From: Pseudomonadota bacterium
GTDB lineage: Bacteria > Pseudomonadota > Alphaproteobacteria > Rhodobacterales > Rhodobacteraceae
DNA: 64,000 bases
NCBI GenBank assembly: GCA_963205235.1
Contig: CAUJIP010000053.1
Span: forward strand, 1-64,000
Reading direction: 5' to 3'
The notes beneath the pieces are model-generated. The model was not told the DNA's origin. It made no database searches and was given only the letters and a program-made list of their open reading frames with translations. Shown here piece after piece: positions 26,187-35,951 of the stretch (position 1 is its first letter; every line of letters starts with the position of its first letter). A program made the translations under genes and the position numbers.

Positions 26187-28004
26187 CTACTCAACCGTCA
26201 CCGATTTCGCAAGGTTCCTGGGCTGGTCGACGTCGGTGCCCTTGGCGATGGCGGTGTGATAGGCCAGAAGCTGCGCCGGGATCGCATACAGGATCGGGGC
26301 CCAGATCGGCTCAACCGTGGGCAAGGTCAGCGACTTCCAGGTGCCTTGACCGGCGCTTTCGATGCCGCTTGCGTCCGAAAGCAGAAGCACCTTGCCGTTC
26401 CGCGCCATGACTTCCTGCATGTTCGACACGGTCTTGTCGAAAAGCGCGTCCTTGGGGGCAAGGACGATGACCGGAACAGCGGCATCGATCAGGGCAATCG
26501 GGCCGTGCTTGAGCTCACCTGACGCATAACCTTCGGCGTGGATATAGCTGATTTCCTTAAGCTTCAGCGCACCTTCCAAGGCAAGCGGATACATCGGACC
26601 GCGGCCAAGGAAAAGAATGTCCTGCGCCTTGGCCAGGTCCTTGGCGATCCGGGCAATCGGGTCGGACAATGCCAAGGCAGCATTGATCAGGCCGGGCAAA
26701 GCGCGCAGGGTTTCAAGCTTTTGCGTAAGGTCGGCGGCACTGATCCGTCCCCGATCCTGCGCGGCCTTCAGCGCCATAAGCGCAAGCGTGGTCAATTGGC
26801 AGGTGAAGGCTTTGGTCGAGGCGACACCGACTTCGACCCCGGCCAGGATCGGCAGGGCCAGATCCGACTCGCGCGCGATGGATGAGGTCGGCACGTTGAC
26901 GACCGAGACCACCCGCGCGACCTTGTCCTTCACATGACGAAGCGCGGCCAGCGTGTCGGCGGTCTCGCCGGACTGGCTGACGAAAATCGCCATCGAGGCG
27001 GGAGACAGGACCGGCTCGCGGTAGCGGAATTCCGAGGCGATATCGACATCGGCAGGCAGGCCGGCGACTTGCTCGAACCAGTATTTGGCAACATGGCAGG
27101 CAAAGGATGCCGTGCCGCAGGCAACAAGCGTTACCCGGTCGATCCCTTTGAAATCAAGGTCTTGCGGAAGATTCAAGCGTCCACTTGTCCCGGTGTAATG
27201 CTTCAGCGCATCGGCGATGACGACAGGCTGCTCGGCGATTTCCTTGGCCATGAAATGCTTGTACCCGGCCTTTTCGATCCGGGTTGCATCCAGCGCCACC
27301 TGGGTTACGGGGCGGTTCGCGCGGCGGCCTTCATGGTCGAAGATCTCGACCGAATGGCGCGTGACACGGACCACATCGCCGTCTTCCAGATAGGAAAGCC
27401 GGTCGGTCATCGGCGCCAGGGCCAGCGCATCAGAGCCGATGAAATTCTCGCCCTCGCCATAGCCAACGGCCAGGGGTGCGCCGTGGCGGGCACCGATCAT
27501 CAGGTCGCTTTCGCCGTCGAACAGAAAGCAAAGTGCAAAGGCCCCGCGCAGGCGACTGGCCGTGCGCTGGACGGCGGCAAGCGGATCGTCGCCCTGATCC
27601 ATATGATGGCGGGTCAGGACCACCACCGATTCCGTATCGGTCTGCGATTCGAACTCATGGCCAAGGGCTTGCATTTCTTCGCGAATTTCACGGAAATTCT
27701 CGATGATGCCGTTGTGGACGACGGACACCTTGCCCGACCGGTGTGGATGCGCGTTCGGAACGGTAACGCCGCCATGGGTCGCCCAGCGGGTCTGGCCGAT
27801 GCCACTTTTCCCCGCAAGGGGTTCATGCACCAGAAGGTCGGAGAGGTTGACCAGCTTGCCCACCGCCCGGCGACGATCCAGCCGACCGTGATTCACCGTG
27901 GCGATCCCGGCGCTGTCATAGCCCCGGTATTCCAGGCGTTTCAGGGCCTCGACCAAAAGCGGGGCCACTTCGTGATTTCCCAAGACCCCTACAATACCGC
28001 ACAT
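26187..28004 (-). CDS. glmS: Glutamine-fructose-6-phosphate aminotransferase GlmS
   Basis: This 605-residue cytosolic enzyme makes glucosamine-6-phosphate, the entry to amino-sugar and peptidoglycan synthesis. The N-terminal nucleophile is Cys2 (MCGIVGVLG), and the glutaminase domain includes GKSGIGQTRWATHGG. Two SIS domains follow (VACGTASFACHVAKYW and LGRGPMYPLALEGALKLKE), and it ends LAKSVTVE as usual. It lies 2 bases after glmU, in the same direction. No ribozyme-like leader fits in this gap; control is therefore at the glmU promoter or by other means. Confidence 0.97.
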   Translation of the reverse strand: MCGIVGVLGNHEVAPLLVEALKRLEYRGYDSAGIATVNHGRLDRRRAVGKLVNLSDLLVHEPLAGKSGIGQTRWATHGGVTVPNAHPHRSGKVSVVHNGIIENFREIREEMQALGHEFESQTDTESVVVLTRHHMDQGDDPLAAVQRTASRLRGAFALCFLFDGESDLMIGARHGAPLAVGYGEGENFIGSDALALAPMTDRLSYLEDGDVVRVTRHSVEIFDHEGRRANRPVTQVALDATRIEKAGYKHFMAKEIAEQPVVIADALKHYTGTSGRLNLPQDLDFKGIDRVTLVACGTASFACHVAKYWFEQVAGLPADVDIASEFRYREPVLSPASMAIFVSQSGETADTLAALRHVKDKVARVVSVVNVPTSSIARESDLALPILAGVEVGVASTKAFTCQLTTLALMALKAAQDRGRISAADLTQKLETLRALPGLINAALALSDPIARIAKDLAKAQDILFLGRGPMYPLALEGALKLKEISYIHAEGYASGELKHGPIALIDAAVPVIVLAPKDALFDKTVSNMQEVMARNGKVLLLSDASGIESAGQGTWKSLTLPTVEPIWAPILYAIPAQLLAYHTAIAKGTDVDQPRNLAKSVTVE

Positions 28005-28006
28005 TT

Positions 28007-29359
28007 CTATTGCCCTTTTGCCTTGGCGGCTTTCACAGCCTTTAACTTTTCGAACATTCGGGTTGCGAGGCCCGGTTTGGTGACCTGCCGCGCGCGGCCG
28101 ATGGCGACGGCTTCGGCGGGAACATCCTCGGTGATGACAGAGCCCGAGCCGGTCATTGCCCCGTCGCCAACCGTAACCGGGGCGACCAGCATGGTGTCGG
28201 ACCCGATGAAGGCGCGTTTGCCGATCCTGGTTCGGTGCTTCATCACCCCGTCATAGTTGCAGGTCACGGTGCCCGCCCCGATGTTGGTATGTTCGCCAAT
28301 GTCGGCGTCGCCGATATAGGTCAAGTGACCAACCTTGACCCCTTCATCAAGGATGGCGTTCTTGATTTCCACGAAGTTGCCGACATGCACATCCTCGGCC
28401 AGTTCGGCCCCCGGACGCAGGCGCGCGAAGGGGCCGACGCTGGCGCCACGGCTGATGTGGCAGCCCTCCAGATGGCAGAAGCCTTTAATTTCTGAGCCAG
28501 ATTCGACAGTGACGCCAGGGCCGAAAAGGACATTTGGACCGATGATCGCATCCCGACCGATATGGGTGTCCAGCGCAAAGAACACGGTCTCGGGGGCAGT
28601 CAGTGTGACGCCATTCTCCAGCATCTCGGCACGGGCGCGGGTCTGGAAGGCGGCCTCGGCCTCGGCCAGTTGGGCCCGTGTGTTCACGCCCAGGGTTTCA
28701 GCCTCGTCACAAAGGACGACCCCTGCCGAAAGGCCACGGGCGCGGGCGATTTCGACGATGTCAGTCAGATAGAATTCCTTTTTTGGATTGTTGTCCTTGA
28801 CCTCGGCTGCCAGCGACAAAAGCAGGCTGGCCTCGGCGCAGACGACACCCGAATTGCACAGGGTGATGGCGCGCTCGGCCTCGGTTGCCACGTCGTATTC
28901 CCGGATCGCAAGAAGGTTCGAGTTCTTGGTCAACAGACGCCCGTAACGCCCTGAATCCTTCGCATGAAACCCAAGGATGACGACCGCGTGGCGGGACCGG
29001 GCCTCAAGCATCTTGCGCAGGGTCTCTTCGCGGATGAGGGGCGTGTCCGCATAAAGGACGACGGCTTCGCCTTCGACATCGGCCAGCAGGGGCGCCGCCT
29101 GGGCGACGGCGTGGGCGGTGCCAAGCTGGGGGTCCTGAACGACGCAATCGACGGCTTCGGAATAGGCGGTGGCCGAGGCCGCGACGGCCTGACCTTCGTG
29201 GCCGGTCACGACGACGATGCGTGAGGGCTCAAGGCTGTGGGCGGTGGCCAGCGCGTGATGCAGCATCGGGGCGGCGGCGACGTGGTGCAGGACCTTGGGC
29301 AGGTCGGAGTTCATCCGAGTGCCCTGACCTGCGGCCAAGATGATCACTGAAACCTGCAT
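28007..29359 (-). CDS. glmU: Bifunctional GlcN-1-P acetyltransferase / GlcNAc-1-P uridyltransferase GlmU
   Basis: GlmU, 450 residues, makes UDP-GlcNAc for peptidoglycan and lipopolysaccharide. The N-terminal uridyltransferase domain starts with LAAGQGTRMNSDLPKVLH. The C-terminal left-handed beta helix begins near residue 230, with hexapeptide repeats and the acetyl-transfer site around YIGDADIGEHTNIGAGTVTC. AAGGAAGGG lies 4-12 bases before the ATG. It is first in a glmU-glmS unit, divergent from gph, a gene order common in Rhodobacterales. Confidence 0.97.
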   Translation of the reverse strand: MQVSVIILAAGQGTRMNSDLPKVLHHVAAAPMLHHALATAHSLEPSRIVVVTGHEGQAVAASATAYSEAVDCVVQDPQLGTAHAVAQAAPLLADVEGEAVVLYADTPLIREETLRKMLEARSRHAVVILGFHAKDSGRYGRLLTKNSNLLAIREYDVATEAERAITLCNSGVVCAEASLLLSLAAEVKDNNPKKEFYLTDIVEIARARGLSAGVVLCDEAETLGVNTRAQLAEAEAAFQTRARAEMLENGVTLTAPETVFFALDTHIGRDAIIGPNVLFGPGVTVESGSEIKGFCHLEGCHISRGASVGPFARLRPGAELAEDVHVGNFVEIKNAILDEGVKVGHLTYIGDADIGEHTNIGAGTVTCNYDGVMKHRTRIGKRAFIGSDTMLVAPVTVGDGAMTGSGSVITEDVPAEAVAIGRARQVTKPGLATRMFEKLKAVKAAKAKGQ

Positions 29360-29452
29360 TCTGCCCTTCCTTTATCGTTGCGCCCGTTTTACCCCCGAAA
29401 GTCGGGGTGGCAAGGGGGAGGGCCCTCACGCCACATTACAGGATTGCCGTCA

Positions 29453-30103
29453 ATGCGCTGCGTGGTTTTCGATCTGGATGGGACCTTGGCCGATACTTCG
29501 GCGGATCTGCTGGCGGCGGCGAATGCCTGTCTGCCCGAACCGGTGCTTGGGCCGGGGGATGCCCTGACCGCGTTTCATGGCGGGCGGGCGATGTTGCGGC
29601 TGGGGTTCACCCGGTTGGGGCAAAGCTGGAGCGAGGCCGAGATTGATGCGGCCTATCCGGTGCTGCTGGAGGCCTACCGGCAGGGGATCGCGGTGCATAC
29701 CCGGTTGTATCCCGGCGCGATGGAGGCGGTGGAAAGCCTGCGGCGGGGCGGGTTCAAGGTGTCGGTCTGCACCAACAAACCCGAGGGGCTGGCCGATATC
29801 CTGCTGCGGGAGTTGGGGGTGCGGGAGGTCTTCGGGGCGCTGGTGGGGGCGGATACGTTCCCGGTCAGGAAGCCCGATCCGACCCCCTATCGGGCGGCAG
29901 TTGAACGAGCTGGCGGGGTCGTCGGTCGGTCGATGCTGGTGGGCGATACCGAGACGGATGCGAAGACCGGGGTGGCGGCGGGGGTGCCGGTGGTGCTGGT
30001 CACTTTCGGGCCGGAGGGACGGGGGGTAGAGAGGTTCTTGCCGACCGCTTTGCTGGACCGGTACGAGGATCTTCCGGGGGTGGCGGCGCAGATTCTGGGG
30101 TAA
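29453..30103 (+). CDS. gph: HAD-family phosphoglycolate phosphatase
   Basis: A 216-residue haloacid dehalogenase hydrolase that removes phosphate from 2-phosphoglycolate, the photorespiratory and DNA-repair by-product. Motif I is VFDLDGTLADTSAD at the N-terminus, motif II is VCTNKPEG, motif III includes the lysine in VRKPDPTPY, and motif IV is GDTETDAKTG. The start at 29453 places motif I at residue 3; an upstream ATG at 29378 is unlikely. It is divergent from glmU. Other HAD phosphatase substrates cannot be excluded. Confidence 0.9.
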   Translation: MRCVVFDLDGTLADTSADLLAAANACLPEPVLGPGDALTAFHGGRAMLRLGFTRLGQSWSEAEIDAAYPVLLEAYRQGIAVHTRLYPGAMEAVESLRRGGFKVSVCTNKPEGLADILLRELGVREVFGALVGADTFPVRKPDPTPYRAAVERAGGVVGRSMLVGDTETDAKTGVAAGVPVVLVTFGPEGRGVERFLPTALLDRYEDLPGVAAQILG

Positions 30104-30104
30104 G

Positions 30105-30177
30105 TGTCCACGGTGGACATTTTTAAACTATATAATGAAAACAATAATTTGACGTTTTTCGTTTACCAAATCTTAAC
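30105..30177. repeat. Dispersed gene-end palindrome element, copy 3
   Basis: The perfect palindrome TGTCCACGGTGGACA at 30105-30119 begins one base after the gph stop codon and is followed by TTTTTAAA. GTTTACC lies at 30161, 56 bases from the palindrome start as in copy 1. The stretch between is very AT-rich (including TATATAATG), in contrast to the surroundings. It could both end gph transcripts and hold a promoter for the MFS gene. Confidence 0.7.
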
Positions 30178-30282
30178 ACCTGCCCACGCAGTGAAACCGA
30201 CCCGCGCAACCCGGTCGAATGGGGTGCCAAGGCGGCTTGCCGCTGTTTGACAGTTCCCGCCCTGGTCCCTAGGGTCGCGGCC

Positions 30283-31518
30283 ATGACAGACATTGTTTCC
30301 CCTGCCAAACCGGCAAACCGCCATGCCGTGACATTCGTGCTGATCACCGTGTTTCTGGACATGGTGGGCTTTGGCTTGATCCTGCCGGTTCTGCCCAAGC
30401 TGATCGAGACGGTGGGCAAGGTCGATATCGCCCATGCGGCAGTGATCGGCGGCTGGATGTTCGCGGCCTTCAGTCTGGCGCAGTTTGTCTTTGCCCCCTT
30501 GATGGGCAACCTTTCCGACCGGTTCGGGCGCAGGCCGCTTTTGCTGTTGGCGATTTTCGGGCTTGGGCTTGATTTCATCCTGATGGCACTGGCCCCGACG
30601 CTGGCCTGGCTGTTCGCCGGGCGGATCATCGCGGGGATCTGCGGTGCAAGCTGGATCATTGCTTCGGCCTATATCGCCGATGCGACGGCACCAGACGACC
30701 GGGCAAGAGCCTTTGGACTGATGGGGGCGGCCTTTGGCGTCGGCTTTGTGATCGGACCGGCGATTGGCGGTCTTTTGGGAGAGCTTGGGCCGCGCGTGCC
30801 GTTCTGGGCGGCGGCGGGGGTGTCGCTGATCAACTTTGTCTATGGCTGGTTCGTGCTGCCGGAATCGCTGCCCGCCGAAAACCGGCGGAAGTTCGAGCTG
30901 TGGCGGTCAAACCCGTTTGGCGCGTTCCGGGTGTTTTCGACCTATCCCGGCGTTCTGCCGATGGTGCTGGTCATGGGCCTGTATTTCTTTGGAACCTCGG
31001 TCTATCCGGCGATCTGGACGTTTTGGGGCTTTGCCAAGTTCGGCTGGTCTGAGGCGACAGTTGGCCTGACCTTGGCCGCGTTCGGGCTGATTACCGGCAT
31101 CTTTCAGGGGTTCCTGACCGGGCCTGCGGCCAAGCGGTTTGGCGAATGGAAGACCGCGATGATCGGGCTGATCTGTTCGGTGCTTGTGGTGCTGGGCTAT
31201 GGGTTTGTCGGTTCGCTTATGGCGGTGGTCTTCCTGACGCTGCTGCATGGGCCCGAGGGGTTCGTGCATCCTTTGCTGACCTCGATGCTGACCAAGCGGG
31301 TGCCCGAGGATGCGCAGGGCGAATTACAGGGCGGGATATCGGCGGTCACCAATCTGGCGATGCTGTTCGGAACCGTGTTCTTTGCGTGGATCTTCGGCTA
31401 TTTCTGGGCCGAGGACCGGGCGTGGCGGTCAACCGATGTGGCATTCTGGGTCGCGGCGGGATTTGTCGCGCTGTCGGCGGTCATGTTCATGAGGCTGAAG
31501 GGGTCGGATAAGGCATGA
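30283..31518 (+). CDS. Major facilitator superfamily transporter, TCR/Tet-like
   Basis: A 411-residue, 12-helix inner-membrane exporter. The N-terminal half shows [14 protein letters not shown] in helix 1 and the MFS motif [15 protein letters not shown] between helices 2 and 3, as in TetA-type drug/H+ antiporters. The second half ends in an [10 protein letters not shown] tail. The start at 30283 is preferred over 30247. The last 4 bases overlap the DegT aminotransferase gene. The substrate is unknown; drug resistance should not be assumed from family membership. Confidence 0.85.
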   Translation: MTDIVSPAKPANRHAVTFVLITVFLDMVGFGLILPVLPKLIETVGKVDIAHAAVIGGWMFAAFSLAQFVFAPLMGNLSDRFGRRPLLLLAIFGLGLDFILMALAPTLAWLFAGRIIAGICGASWIIASAYIADATAPDDRARAFGLMGAAFGVGFVIGPAIGGLLGELGPRVPFWAAAGVSLINFVYGWFVLPESLPAENRRKFELWRSNPFGAFRVFSTYPGVLPMVLVMGLYFFGTSVYPAIWTFWGFAKFGWSEATVGLTLAAFGLITGIFQGFLTGPAAKRFGEWKTAMIGLICSVLVVLGYGFVGSLMAVVFLTLLHGPEGFVHPLLTSMLTKRVPEDAQGELQGGISAVTNLAMLFGTVFFAWIFGYFWAEDRAWRSTDVAFWVAAGFVALSAVMFMRLKGSDKA

Positions 31519-32747
31519 GCGAGCGGTTTACCGGAAGTTTCACCCAGCAAGAGCCGATTCCCGAAGCGGGGATCGCGGCGGCGCTGGCGGTCATGCGGCA
31601 CGGGCGGTTGCACCGCTATAACACCGCGGGCGACGAGATTGCCGAAGCGGCGCTTCTGGAAGAGGAATTCGCCGTCTATACCGGCGCGCGGTTCTGTCTG
31701 GGGCTGGCCTCGGGCGGGGCGGCGATGGCCTGTGCCTTGCGCGCCTGCGGGGTGAAAGCTGGCGATCCGGTATTGTCGAACGCCTTCACCCTTGCCCCGG
31801 TGCCGGGGGCGATTGCCAGCCTTGGCGCGCGTCCGGTCTTTGTCGAGGTGACCGAGGATCTGACCATCGATTTTGCGCATCTGGAGGCGCAGGCCAAGGC
31901 GACCGGGGCGAAGGTGCTGCTTTTGTCGCATATGCGCGGTCACGTCTGCGACATGGAGGCGTTGGTGGCCCTGTGCGACCGGCTGGGGCTGCGGGTGATC
32001 GAGGATTGCGCCCATACGATGGGGGCCAAGTGGAAGGATGTGCCGTCGGGTCGGCATGGGGCGATTGGCTGCTATTCCACGCAGACCTACAAGCACATGA
32101 ACAGCGGTGAGGGCGGTCTGCTTGTCACCGACGACGAGGAACTGGCGGCGCGGGCGGTTCTGCTGTCGGGGTCCTACATGCTTTATGCGCGGCATAGGGC
32201 GGCCCCTTCGGCCGAGGTATTTGAGCGGCTAAGGCTGGATATCCCCAATATTTCCAGCCGGATGGACAATCTGCGCGCGGCAATCCTGCGGCCACAGATT
32301 GCGATGCTGGATGACCGGCGCGCGCGGTGGCGGGCCTTGTATCAGGGGATGGAGGCGGGGCTGGCGGGAGTTGCGGGGGTGCATCTGATCCCGCGACCGC
32401 AGGCCGAGGATTATGTGGGGTCGTCGTTCCAGTTCCTTCTTCAGGGATGGGAGCCTGCGCGGGTGGCGCGCTTTGTGGCCGGGGCGGCGGCGCGCGGGGT
32501 CGAGCTGAAGTGGTTCGGCGCGACCGATCCGCAGGGGTTCACCAGCCGCTACGCCCATTGGCGCTATGCCGCGCCCGAGGTTCTGCCGCAGACCGACCGG
32601 GTGCTTGCGGGGCTGATCGACATGCGCCTGCCGCTGACATTTGTGCCGGAAGACGTGGCGCAGATTGCCCGGATCATCGCCGACGAGGTGGCACAGGCGG
32701 CGGCGGCGCGCGATCTGGCACCTGTCGCGGCACCTGTGGCGGACTAA
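31515..32747 (+). CDS. DegT/DnrJ/EryC1/StrS-family PLP aminotransferase
   Basis: A 410-residue fold-type I PLP enzyme of the sugar-aminotransferase family. The Schiff-base lysine is in YSTQTYKHMNSGEGGLLVTD near residue 195, with VIEDCAHTMGAKW before it and FCLGLASGGAAMACAL near residue 60. Family members usually aminate keto-sugars for surface polysaccharides or antibiotics, but no glycosyltransferase or nucleotide-sugar gene is nearby. Its start overlaps the MFS stop (ATGA) and the nuclease gene follows after 3 bases, so it is probably co-transcribed with both. Confidence 0.85.
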   Translation: MSERFTGSFTQQEPIPEAGIAAALAVMRHGRLHRYNTAGDEIAEAALLEEEFAVYTGARFCLGLASGGAAMACALRACGVKAGDPVLSNAFTLAPVPGAIASLGARPVFVEVTEDLTIDFAHLEAQAKATGAKVLLLSHMRGHVCDMEALVALCDRLGLRVIEDCAHTMGAKWKDVPSGRHGAIGCYSTQTYKHMNSGEGGLLVTDDEELAARAVLLSGSYMLYARHRAAPSAEVFERLRLDIPNISSRMDNLRAAILRPQIAMLDDRRARWRALYQGMEAGLAGVAGVHLIPRPQAEDYVGSSFQFLLQGWEPARVARFVAGAAARGVELKWFGATDPQGFTSRYAHWRYAAPEVLPQTDRVLAGLIDMRLPLTFVPEDVAQIARIIADEVAQAAAARDLAPVAAPVAD

Positions 32748-32750
32748 GCC

Positions 32751-33266
32751 ATGGCGCTTTTTGGTCCGGCGCGGCCAATGGGCGGTGTGGCGCGGGTGCT
32801 GTGGCGGCTGATCAGCCTGCGCTTCTGGGTCAAGACCGGGATGGGGCTTGCGGTGTTCGGGCTGGTGGTGGTGCCCTCGGTCGCGGATCTCGTGAATGCG
32901 GTGATGAAGCCTGCGACAAGCGATGAAGGCCCGTGTCGGATCATAAGCGTGGTCGATGGCGATACGGTGACGCTGATGTGCGGCGAAAGCGGGATCGGGC
33001 GGGCGCGGATCGTCGGCTATGACACGCCCGAGAAATACGCGCCGAAATGCGTGGGCGAGTTTCTGGCGGCGGAACGGGCGGGCTGGGCCTTGCGGACGCT
33101 GATCCAGAAGGCGGATCAGATAGAGATCGCTCATCAAGGCAGCGATCAGTATGGCCGGGCGCTGGTTGTGGTGACGCTGGACGGGCTGGACGTGGCGCGG
33201 GCGATGATCCGGGCGGGCCATGCGCGGCAATATGCAGGCGGTTTGCGGGGGAGCTGGTGTCCATGA
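32751..33266 (+). CDS. Membrane-anchored thermonuclease-like (SNase) protein
   Basis: A 171-residue protein with one N-terminal membrane helix (about 25-43) and a staphylococcal-nuclease OB-fold domain. ISVVDGDTVTLMCGE, ARIVGYDTPEKY (arginine and glutamate of the active site) and DQYGRALVVV (second arginine) are conserved, so it is probably an active Ca2+-dependent nuclease outside the cytosol. It overlaps the MBL-fold gene by 4 bases. Three cysteines suggest disulfides. Confidence 0.85.
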   Translation: MALFGPARPMGGVARVLWRLISLRFWVKTGMGLAVFGLVVVPSVADLVNAVMKPATSDEGPCRIISVVDGDTVTLMCGESGIGRARIVGYDTPEKYAPKCVGEFLAAERAGWALRTLIQKADQIEIAHQGSDQYGRALVVVTLDGLDVARAMIRAGHARQYAGGLRGSWCP

Positions 33267-34072
33267 GGGTCCTTCAGGCGGGCAAGCGGTTCTGCGAGAT
33301 CGAGCTTGGCGCGCTGTCAGTGGTTATGCTGCTGGATGGCGAAACCGTGATGCCGGTGGAGTGTTTGCTGCGACCCGACGGGACCGCGCTGGAGGGGGCA
33401 GAGCTGGCTGGCGCGGATATGAGGGACGGCCAGTTGCACCTGCCGGTGCGGGCCTTTCTGGTGCGGGGTCCGGGCGGGTGTCTGTTGATCGACTGCGGGG
33501 CGGGAAAGGCCTGGCACAAGGCCCTTGGGCATCTGGGCACGGCCATGGCCGAAGCGGGAATTGGCGCGCAGGAAGTGACGGCGATTGCCCTGACCCATAC
33601 CCATGTCGACCATGTCTCGGGACTGGTCGGCGCGGATGGCGGTCTGGCCTTCCCAAATGCGCTGCGGGTTCTGGTTGCGACCGAGGAAATCACCGCGTTT
33701 CGTGCCAATCCCCGGCTGATCCCGGCGCAGATGCGGCTGATGCCGCTGGAGCAGGGCGACGGGCCGATGTTTGGCGTCACGGCGGTCAACGCGCCGGGGC
33801 ATTCGACGGGACACATGGCGTTTCTGGTCGAGGGGCGGCTTTTGATCTGGGGGGATCTGGTGCACAACGTCGTGCAATTCGGCCGCCCCGAGATCGGCTG
33901 GAAATATGACGATGATCTGGGCCTTGCCCGCGCATCGCGGCTGGCCTTGATGGAACAGGCGGTCGAGGCAGGCTGGCTGGTTGCAGGTGCCCATCTGCCC
34001 GGTCCCGGGATCGGGCGAATTGAGCGGGCGGGCGGGGCCTATGCTTTCCACCCGGTCACACGCGGGTATTGA
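33263..34072 (+). CDS. MBL-fold metallo-hydrolase
   Basis: A 269-residue metallo-beta-lactamase-fold hydrolase. The metal motif THTHVDHVSG near residue 110, a later histidine in APGHSTGHM and the aspartate in LIWGDLVH give a dinuclear metal site like that of quorum-quenching lactonases and related esterases. The start at 33263 overlaps the nuclease stop (ATGA). The substrate is unknown. A long inverted-repeat element begins a few bases after its stop. Confidence 0.85.
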   Translation: MRVLQAGKRFCEIELGALSVVMLLDGETVMPVECLLRPDGTALEGAELAGADMRDGQLHLPVRAFLVRGPGGCLLIDCGAGKAWHKALGHLGTAMAEAGIGAQEVTAIALTHTHVDHVSGLVGADGGLAFPNALRVLVATEEITAFRANPRLIPAQMRLMPLEQGDGPMFGVTAVNAPGHSTGHMAFLVEGRLLIWGDLVHNVVQFGRPEIGWKYDDDLGLARASRLALMEQAVEAGWLVAGAHLPGPGIGRIERAGGAYAFHPVTRGY

Positions 34073-34078
34073 TCGGAA

Positions 34079-34306
34079 CGCCTGCGGCGTGAAGACTTTT
34101 GTTTCGTCGTCGGGCTTCGCCTCCTCCTCGGGGATGGGGGCGCTTCGCCCCCCAAGGCCTTGCGGCCTTCCCCCCGAGGATATTTTCGGAAGGGAAAGCT
34201 GCTTTCTCTTCTCCAAATATCCCGGGGAGCTCGAGGGGCAGCGCCCCTCGTCAGCCGAGGAGGAGGCGAAGCCCGACGACGAGACGAAAGACTTGCGCCG
34301 AAGGCG
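34079..34306. repeat. Long nested inverted-repeat element
   Basis: Arms of about 50 bases (34079-34131 and 34255-34306) are inverted copies, with a perfect 27-bp core (34105-34131 against 34255-34281). Between them are smaller hairpins (GGGGGCG/CGCCCCC, AAGGCC/GGCCTT, GAGGGGC/GCCCCTC) and two inverted copies of the GATATTT motif (34176-34199, 34202-34223). No reading frame explains it. It lies between convergent genes and looks like a non-coding mobile or extragenic palindromic element, possibly also ending transcription. Confidence 0.8.
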
Positions 34307-34346
34307 CTCAATTTGACAGGCGGGGGCTGACAGGCGGGGGGCGCCC

Positions 34347-34766
34347 TTACTGCGGATAGGGCGAAGTGCCGCCGAGGCTGGCGTTGGTTTCTTCGATCAG
34401 CACGGCGCAGAGGCAGGCCTCGTCGGTGCAGGCGTCGCGGGTGGCGATGAAGCCGGGGTTTGGTTCGGTCGGGTTGGCCATGTCATAGGCGTTTCCGGTC
34501 GCATTCTCGACCGCGTAGACCCAGGCAAGGTCGTTCAGACGGCCCATGCGCCACAGAAGTTCGTCCTTGGCTTCGGCAGAAGCGCAAAGAATCCGGTGCG
34601 CGGGGATCGTCGGGGTGTCGCAACTGATGTCCGACAGGACACCGGGGTAGCTGGCCTCGTAATGGGCGATCCTTTCGGCCACGGCTGCAGCATCGACGGC
34701 GCAGGTCTGGGCAAGGGCAGGCAGGGGAACGGCGGCTGCGAGGATCAGGGTCAGAGGGGTTCGCAT
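34347..34766 (-). CDS. Cysteine-rich secreted protein of unknown function
   Basis: A 139-residue exported protein. The signal peptide MRTPLTLILAAAVPLPALA is cut before QTCAVD. The mature part has six cysteines (including CTDEACLC near the end), which suggests disulfide bonds in the periplasm. AAGGA lies 8 bases before the ATG. It is divergent from the nuo operon, with 293 bases between. No known domain was recognised. Confidence 0.7.
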   Translation of the reverse strand: MRTPLTLILAAAVPLPALAQTCAVDAAAVAERIAHYEASYPGVLSDISCDTPTIPAHRILCASAEAKDELLWRMGRLNDLAWVYAVENATGNAYDMANPTEPNPGFIATRDACTDEACLCAVLIEETNASLGGTSPYPQ

Positions 34767-34963
34767 CTTGTATCCTTGGTAACGGCTTGCCCTGCGAGCA
34801 AGGACGCAACGACAGCGAAGGTCAAGGTCAGGGGAACCGGCCCTTGCCGCTGGCGCCTCATCGGCTTCGATGATTGGTGGTGGTCCGGAAGATCAGCGAC
34901 CGGAATACTGGATTTCCGTCGCTTTCTGCAGCCGCAAAGACCGGTTTTTCCCCCGGCCTTTGG

Positions 34964-34992
34964 TTGACCCCGCCAAGGGCGCAGAGTAAACG
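34964..34992 (+). promoter_or_regulatory. Possible promoter of the nuo operon
   Basis: TTGACC at 34964 and TAAACG at 34987 are separated by exactly 17 bases and lie 68 bases before the nuoA start. The -35 is good, the -10 is weak. The rest of the 293-base gap before nuoA shows no gene. Confidence 0.3.
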
Positions 34993-35059
34993 GGCGAGTG
35001 ACAGGGCGGGCAGGGTCAACTGCCCGTCTGCCCGTTGCCAGCTATCCAAGGAGCCCCTC

Positions 35060-35949
<890 letters not shown>

Positions 35950-35951
35950 TC

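Noticed and set aside
28007-29452. A glmS-type ribozyme or riboswitch before glmS
   Set aside because: Only 2 bases separate glmU and glmS and no long leader precedes glmU; this element belongs mainly to Gram-positive bacteria.
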